A DNA stretch of 64,000 nucleotides from Streptomyces sp. NRRL F-2664 (GTDB lineage: Bacteria > Actinomycetota > Actinomycetes > Streptomycetales > Streptomycetaceae). Under the pieces are notes generated by a model. It was not told the DNA's origin. It was given only the letters and a program-made list of their open reading frames with translations, and ran no database searches. Each line of letters begins with the position of its first letter. Within the stretch, counting starts at the first letter, position 1. Below, piece by piece: positions 59,623-64,000 of this stretch. The stretch lies in contig NZ_JOFX01000042.1 in NCBI RefSeq assembly GCF_000719345.1, forward strand, positions 22,725-86,724, given 5' to 3'. Position numbers and translations under genes: made by a program.

Positions 59623-62223
59623 GTGATAGCAAGTCGCACGCGCGCAACGGCTCTGGCCGCCGCGCTCGGCGTCGTCGTGGCGCTGAGCCTGCCGGGGGTG
59701 GCCGTGGCCGCCGGACCCGGCCCGGACCGGGCGGGCAGCAGCGCTGCCGCCGGGACGGCCGGCCCGGTCGAGGGATCGGTCCGCAGGCTCGCGCTGGAGC
59801 CGAAGAGCGCCACGGAGGCCTCGGTCTCCGCGCACGGCACCGAGCGGTTCGGCCTCATGGGGGTGTCCTGGAAGGACGCCGCCGCCGAGGTGCAGGGAAA
59901 GATCGAGGCCCGCAGCCGCAACGCCGCGACGGGGGCGTGGACGCCGTGGGTCGCGCTGGAGCCGCTCAAGGGCGGCCTCGACGGCAACCGGCCCGGAGCG
60001 CGCGGCGCCACGGAGCCCGTGTGGGTCGGTGCCGCGGACGGGGCCGAGGTACGGGTGAGCGGCGGCTCCGCCGCGCTGCCCGCCGGTCTGGAGCTGAACC
60101 TGGTGGACCCGGGCGAGCCCGGGCGCAGCGGTACGGCGAAGTCCGCGCCCGCCTCGGGCGCCGGGCCGGCCGCCGCCGCGGTGGCGCCCGGACCGGAGTC
60201 GACGGCGCCGCGACCGGACGTTGTCACGCGCGCCCAGTGGGGGGCCGACGAGTCCCTGAACAACGAGGGCCCGATCTACCTCGCGGGCGGCAGGATCAAG
60301 GCCCTGTTCGTGCACCACACGGCGGCGACGGCCCCGTACGAGTGCACCGACTCCGCGGCCATCGTCCGCGGTCTGCACGTCTACCACGTGAAGACCAACG
60401 GCTGGCGCGACCTGGGCTACAACTTCCTCGTCGACAAGTGCGGCACCCTGTTCGAGGGCCGTCAGGGCGGCGTGGACCAGCCCGTGATGGGTGCCCACAC
60501 CTACGGCTTCAACTCGGAGTCGACGAGCGTCGCGGTCCTCGGCGACTACACGAACGCCGGGGCCTCGCCCGCCGCGCTCGACGGCATCTCGAAGATGGCC
60601 GCGTACAAGCTGGGCCAGTACGACGCGGACATGAACGGCACGACCGCGCTGACTGCGGGCGCCACGCAGAAGAACTACGCCGGCACCAGCTTCACCGCCG
60701 GTCAGCAGTACCCGTTCCGCACGGTCTCCGGGCACCGGGACGGCTTCAACACCGAGTGCCCGGGCCACCAGCTGTACCCGCAGCTGGACACGATCCGCAC
60801 GTCGGGCCCGGCGGCCCGGCTGAAGATCGGCGCCGTGAACGACAAGGCAGTCGCGCCGGGTGACACGGTGAAGACCCCGGGACAGCTGGTGGTCGACTTC
60901 TCCACCAGCACGGCCGCACCGCTGGTGCGCTCGTTCGAGCTGCTGGTGGACGGCGCGTCGGTCGCGACGGTCGCCGGTGACGCCACGCGCGTCGCCACCA
61001 TGCTCGGCCTGGGCAGCCACCGGGTGCAGATCCGGGCGACCGCCGTGAACGGCAAGGTCTCCACGACCCTGCCGGTCACGGTCGACGCGGACGTCTCGGA
61101 CGTCAAGTACGTCCCGGTCCTGCCCAAGCGCCTGATGGACACCCGCGAGGGCCTGGGCGTGCCGAAGGCCAAGGTCGGACCGGGCGGCGTGGTGGCCCTG
61201 AAGGTCGCCGGCGTCCAGGGCGTCCCGGCGTACGGGGTGACCTCCGTGGTGCTGAACGTGACGGCGACCAACCCGACGGAGTCCGGCCACGTGTCGGTCT
61301 ACCCCAACGGCACGGTCCGCACGAGCGCCTCGAACCTCAACTTCACCCCCGGGCAGACCATCCCCAACCTGGTCGTCGTGCCCGTCCACGACGGGATCGT
61401 GCAGTTCTACAACAGCGCGGGCACCGTCGACCTGATCGCCGACATCACCGGCTACTTCCTCGCGAGCGGCGAGGGCGGCACCCACATGAACCTCGGCCCG
61501 AAGCGGGTCCTGGACACGCGGAGCGGCACGGGAGGCGTCCCGGTCGCCCCGGTCGGCGCGGGCGGCGTCCTCGACCTCGACCTCTCGGCCGTCGACGGGC
61601 TCCCCGCACAGGACGGCCTCACGGCGGTGGTGCTCAACGTGACGGCGACCAACCCGACCACGTCCAGCCACGTGTCCGTCTTCCCGAGCGGCACCACCCG
61701 CACCAGCGCCTCGAACCTCAACTTCACCGCCGGCCAGACCATCCCCAACCTGGTCGTCGTCCCGGTGGTGAACGGGAAGGTCAGCTTCTACAACAACGCC
61801 GGCAGCGTCGACCTCATCGCCGACATCACCGGCTACTTCACCTCCTCGGGCGCGGGCGCCAAGCACTCCAACCTCGGTCCGAAGCGCCTGATGGACACCC
61901 GTAGCGGGCTGGGCGCCGCCAAGGCACCGGTCGGGCAGGGCGGAGTCGTCACCCTGACCGTGGCGGGCGTCGAGGGCGTCCCGGCCACCGGTGTCACCGC
62001 GGTGATCCTGAACGTGACGGCGACCAACCCGACGACGTCCAGCTACGTGTCGGTGTACCCGAGCGGCACCACCCGCACGAGCGCCTCGAACCTCAACTTC
62101 ACCGCCGGCCAGACCATCCCCAACCTGGTCGTCGTCCCGGTCGTGGACGGGAAGGTCAGCTTCTACAACAACGCCGGCAGCGTCGACCTCATCGCCGACA
62201 TCACCGGCTACTTCAGCAAGTAG
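59623..62223 (+). CDS. Secreted PGRP-type N-acetylmuramoyl-L-alanine amidase with three C-terminal repeats
   Basis: An 866-residue exported protein. A signal peptide (about residues 1-30, ending VAVAAG) leads to a region of about 170 residues with a beta-rich fold, then a PGRP/Amidase_2 domain (about 200-390) with zinc ligands in FVHHTAATAP, VSGHRDGFN and TECPGHQL. After an Ig-like part (about 400-485) come three repeats of about 120 residues, each opening PKR[LV][ML]DTR and closing DLIADITGYF. These are lectin- or propeller-like and probably bind the wall or sugar. GTG 59623 was chosen for its GGTGGGG site; TTG 59602 and GTG 59611 are alternatives. Confidence 0.93.
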   Translation: MIASRTRATALAAALGVVVALSLPGVAVAAGPGPDRAGSSAAAGTAGPVEGSVRRLALEPKSATEASVSAHGTERFGLMGVSWKDAAAEVQGKIEARSRNAATGAWTPWVALEPLKGGLDGNRPGARGATEPVWVGAADGAEVRVSGGSAALPAGLELNLVDPGEPGRSGTAKSAPASGAGPAAAAVAPGPESTAPRPDVVTRAQWGADESLNNEGPIYLAGGRIKALFVHHTAATAPYECTDSAAIVRGLHVYHVKTNGWRDLGYNFLVDKCGTLFEGRQGGVDQPVMGAHTYGFNSESTSVAVLGDYTNAGASPAALDGISKMAAYKLGQYDADMNGTTALTAGATQKNYAGTSFTAGQQYPFRTVSGHRDGFNTECPGHQLYPQLDTIRTSGPAARLKIGAVNDKAVAPGDTVKTPGQLVVDFSTSTAAPLVRSFELLVDGASVATVAGDATRVATMLGLGSHRVQIRATAVNGKVSTTLPVTVDADVSDVKYVPVLPKRLMDTREGLGVPKAKVGPGGVVALKVAGVQGVPAYGVTSVVLNVTATNPTESGHVSVYPNGTVRTSASNLNFTPGQTIPNLVVVPVHDGIVQFYNSAGTVDLIADITGYFLASGEGGTHMNLGPKRVLDTRSGTGGVPVAPVGAGGVLDLDLSAVDGLPAQDGLTAVVLNVTATNPTTSSHVSVFPSGTTRTSASNLNFTAGQTIPNLVVVPVVNGKVSFYNNAGSVDLIADITGYFTSSGAGAKHSNLGPKRLMDTRSGLGAAKAPVGQGGVVTLTVAGVEGVPATGVTAVILNVTATNPTTSSYVSVYPSGTTRTSASNLNFTAGQTIPNLVVVPVVDGKVSFYNNAGSVDLIADITGYFSK
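61123..62223 (+). repeat. Three tandem coding repeats of about 370 bp
   Basis: Each repeat opens with a segment coding PKRLMDTR or PKRVLDTR (about 61123, 61498 and 61882) and closes with DLIADITGYF (about 61465, 61836 and 62217). Repeats 2 and 3 are the closest in DNA sequence, especially over TSASNLNFTAGQTIPNLVVV, so they probably arose by recent duplication. Confidence 0.85.
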
Positions 62224-62238
62224 CCCGGGCCGGAGCCG

Positions 62239-62268
62239 CGGCCCCCCGCCCTTCCGGGCGGGGGGCCG
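62239..62268 (+). terminator. Terminator after the PGRP amidase
   Basis: Perfect 13-bp GC stem (62239-62251 with 62256-62268), TTCC loop, TTG tail. Confidence 0.9.
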
Positions 62269-62283
62269 TTGCCCTACAGTCAC

Positions 62284-62298
62284 CTGACGCTTCGTCAG
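62284..62298. promoter_or_regulatory. CTGACG-N3-CGTCAG operator-like repeat
   Basis: CTGACGCTTCGTCAG lies 22 bases before the ATG at 62321. It has the same outer arms and spacing as the repeat at 52418 before the acyl-CoA dehydrogenase operon. TetR- or GntR-type repressors bind such short palindromes. Confidence 0.62.
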
Positions 62299-62320
62299 TT
62301 ACGGCTGGAGGGAACCGTTC

Positions 62321-63331
62321 ATGCGCCTCGGACTCGCACTCGGCTACTGGGGCCGCGGCCCCTCCCCCGCCCACCTCGACCTCGCCACCGAGGCCGAGAA
62401 CCTCGGGTACCACTCGGTGTGGACCGCCGAGGCCTGGGGCTCCGACGCCTTCACCCCGCTCACCTGGATCGCCGCGCACACCTCCCGGATCCGCCTGGGC
62501 ACCGCCATCGCGCAGATGGCCGCCCGCTCCCCGACCGCCACCGCCATGCACGCCCTGACCCTGGACCACCTCTCCGGCGGCCGGATGATGCTCGGCCTGG
62601 GCCTGTCCGGTCCGCAGGTCGTCGAGGGCTGGTACGGGCGCCCGTTCCCCGCGAGCCCGCTGACCGCCACCCGTGAGTACGTCGACGTCATCCGCCAGGT
62701 GCTGCGCCGCGAGGGCCCGGTCGCCCTCGAAGGCCGCTTCCACAGCCACCCCTACCGGGGCGCGGACGCGGCCGGCACCGGCAAGCCCCTCAAGCCCATC
62801 ACCCATCCGCTCCGCGCGGACCTGCCGCTCCTCCTCGGCGCGGAAGGGCCCAACAACATCGCCCAGACCACCCGCATCGCCGATGGCTGGCTCCCGCTGT
62901 ACTGGTCGCCGACCCGCACCGGCGTCCACCAGGCCTCCCTCACGGACCTCCCCGACGGGTTCATGATCGCGCCGATGGCCCGCGCCCAGGTCTGCGACGA
63001 CATCGCCGAGGGCCTGCTCCCCGTCAAGGCCATGCTCGGCTTCTACATCGGCGGCATGGGGCACGCGGCCCGCAACTTCCACGCCGACCTGATGGCCCGG
63101 ATGGGCTACGAGGAGGAGGCCCGCCGCATCCAGCAGCTCTTCCTCGCGGGCCGCAAGGAGGAGGCCGTACTCGCCGTCCCGGACTCCTTCGCCGACGAGA
63201 TCTCACTGGTCGGCCCCCGCGAGCGGATCGCGGAACGCCTCGACCTGTGGCGCAAGGGGCCCGTCACCGACCTCCTCGTCACCGCCCCGGACCCGCACAC
63301 CCTGCGCGTCCTGGCCGAGCTCAACGGCTGA
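62321..63331 (+). CDS. LLM-class F420-dependent oxidoreductase
   Basis: A 336-residue luciferase-like TIM-barrel oxidoreductase. LGLALGYWGRGPSP, GYHSVWTAEAWGSDAFTPLTW, TAIAQMAARSPTATAMHALTLDHLSGGRMMLGLG and the WYGRPF loop are the usual pattern of F420-using members, for example those related to methylene-H4MPT reductase. The NKR of FMN users is absent. It probably reduces a CoA-thioester or hydroxy/keto compound with reduced F420. ATG 62321 follows a GGAGGG ribosome site. The palindrome in front hints at joint control with the catabolic genes at 49-52 kb. Confidence 0.92.
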   Translation: MRLGLALGYWGRGPSPAHLDLATEAENLGYHSVWTAEAWGSDAFTPLTWIAAHTSRIRLGTAIAQMAARSPTATAMHALTLDHLSGGRMMLGLGLSGPQVVEGWYGRPFPASPLTATREYVDVIRQVLRREGPVALEGRFHSHPYRGADAAGTGKPLKPITHPLRADLPLLLGAEGPNNIAQTTRIADGWLPLYWSPTRTGVHQASLTDLPDGFMIAPMARAQVCDDIAEGLLPVKAMLGFYIGGMGHAARNFHADLMARMGYEEEARRIQQLFLAGRKEEAVLAVPDSFADEISLVGPRERIAERLDLWRKGPVTDLLVTAPDPHTLRVLAELNG

Positions 63332-63365
63332 GACCGACGACCGCCGGGCGGCGCGGGACGCCCGG

Positions 63366-63758
63366 TCACTCCGCCCGCGGCACGGCCTCCAGCAGCTCCC
63401 GCACGTCCAGCGGCATCACGGCGATCTCGATGGTCCCGCCGCCCTCGTAGGCGCAGGTCACGATCCGCGACCCGGGATGGATGGAGATCCCCTCCTTCAT
63501 CGACGGCATCCTCAGACCGGTGGCCCGCCCGCCGGGCAGCGCCACCGCCTCGCCGCGCTCCGGGACCCAGCGGGCCGTGCCGCCGTCGGCATGCACCCGT
63601 CCCGGCCGCCACCGCCCCTGCCCGGCCGGCTGCCGCGCCATCCCGGGGATTCCCGGCACGGGCCCGGCAGCCACCCGCGCCAGGTGCTTGCGGCGCACCA
63701 GCCATCCGACGACCCCGATCCCGCCGGCCAGCACCACGTACTCGATCACGCCCCCCAT
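63366..63758 (-). CDS. DUF2550-like membrane-anchored protein
   Basis: A 130-residue protein with one N-terminal membrane helix (VIEYVVLAGGIGVVGWLV) and a soluble domain of about 90 residues rich in Arg, Gly and Pro. The pattern RWRPGRVHADGGTARWVPERG, then TIEIAVMPLDVRELLEAVP, resembles the DUF2550 family of actinobacteria (Rv1312-like), though the match is only by eye. ATG 63758. Function unknown. Confidence 0.68.
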   Translation of the reverse strand: MGGVIEYVVLAGGIGVVGWLVRRKHLARVAAGPVPGIPGMARQPAGQGRWRPGRVHADGGTARWVPERGEAVALPGGRATGLRMPSMKEGISIHPGSRIVTCAYEGGGTIEIAVMPLDVRELLEAVPRAE

Positions 63759-64000
63759 TCAAACAGCCCCGCGGTCGAGGGGGCCGCGAGGCCCGCCCCG
63801 ACCAGGGGGCTGTGGGAGGACGACACACCTGGAGTGTGTCTGTGGATCGGGCCGGATCAGGGTGCGTGCCGGGCTCCGCGAGCCCGGCACGATCCGAAAG
63901 ACACGGCCTAGGTGTATTGATCACGAGCGTTGTTAACAGGGCTGGGTCTTGATCATGGCGGAGACCTCCGGTGTGGTGGAGGTGTCTAGGCTCCACACCA
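63759..64000. other. Right-edge spacer with dispersed repeat
   Basis: No gene could be supported in the last 242 bases. They contain a short hairpin (GACACAC with GTGTGTC, about 63822-63840), the dispersed repeat at 63835-63904, and AT-richer DNA from 63912 (GTTGTTAACA) that may mark the edge of an inserted element continuing beyond the window. Confidence 0.5.
63835..63911. repeat. Dispersed repeat related to 35821-35889
   Basis: The segment around GCGAGCCCGGCACGATCCG to GAAAGACACGGCCTAGG matches 35857-35891 with a few mismatches. Its left end TGTGTCTGTGGATC and right end GATCCGAAAGACAC form imperfect inverted termini about 70 bases apart, like the first copy. Confidence 0.65.

Noticed and set aside
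1..64000. CRISPR array, tRNA, rRNA or prophage
   Set aside because: No regularly spaced repeats, cloverleaf or phage structural genes were recognised on either strand.

Overview
The window is very GC-rich chromosomal DNA from a Streptomyces-type actinomycete. Evidence: frequent GTG and TTG starts and several leaderless or CTG starts, paired Scr1-like/DUF397 regulators, an AfsR/SARP-type regulator, F420-dependent enzymes, HtaA heme proteins with an LAxTG sortase-E-type signal, and the gene order glnA(2)...nadE...panB familiar from Streptomyces. No tRNA, rRNA, CRISPR or phage structural genes were seen.

Layout. 1-11 kb: a type I glutamine synthetase cut by the window edge, a DUF3105/DUF305 pair, a CBS protein, a hydrolase/DUF998 pair, NAD synthetase (nadE), an exo/endonuclease-phosphatase family membrane protein and panB. 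11-19 kb: a two-gene DrrAB-like ABC exporter, a large AfsR-like regulator that is broken by an internal deletion with frameshift, a site-2-type metalloprotease, an F420:NADP oxidoreductase-like enzyme and small hypotheticals. 19-29 kb: methionine aminopeptidase, then an iron-controlled heme acquisition locus with heme oxygenase, two HtaA proteins divergent from the hmuTUV heme ABC importer across a strong DtxR/IdeR-type iron box, and two PhzF-like genes flanking it. 29-37.5 kb: an SDR, a Bcr/CflA drug exporter, an Rsm22-like protein, a dimethylargininase-like amidinohydrolase divergent from TetR, a primase-polymerase-like protein, yaaA, and a MerR regulator with a classical 19-bp-spacer promoter. 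37.6-42.5 kb: the RNase P RNA gene rnpB, a Nudix hydrolase, a decayed IS4-type transposase fragment, and an RNase HI/phosphatase - zinc-ribbon - Nif3 gene cluster. 43-52.4 kb: a CoA-thioester/sterol-type catabolic gene set (SDR, alcohol dehydrogenase, MaoC hydratase; lipid-transfer thiolase, fused double acyl-CoA dehydrogenase) in two minus-strand operons, each headed by a KstR-like palindrome, enclosing a plus-strand ECF sigma cassette. 52.5-64 kb: a Ser/Thr kinase, a DUF397/Scr1 pair, a SMI1/KNR4-like protein, a methyltransferase, two peptidoglycan amidases (one with three C-terminal repeats), an F420-type luciferase-like oxidoreductase and a small dispersed repeat at the right edge.

How the genes work together. 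The clearest functional units are heme capture at the cell wall (HtaA), import (HmuTUV) and cleavage (HemO) under iron control; a catabolic regulon probably under a KstR-like repressor not encoded in the window; and a compact sigma-factor cassette with overlapping genes, a 30-residue membrane peptide and a cysteine-bearing membrane protein that could be its partner. No computation or database search was possible; family names rest on recognised motifs and overall protein pattern.
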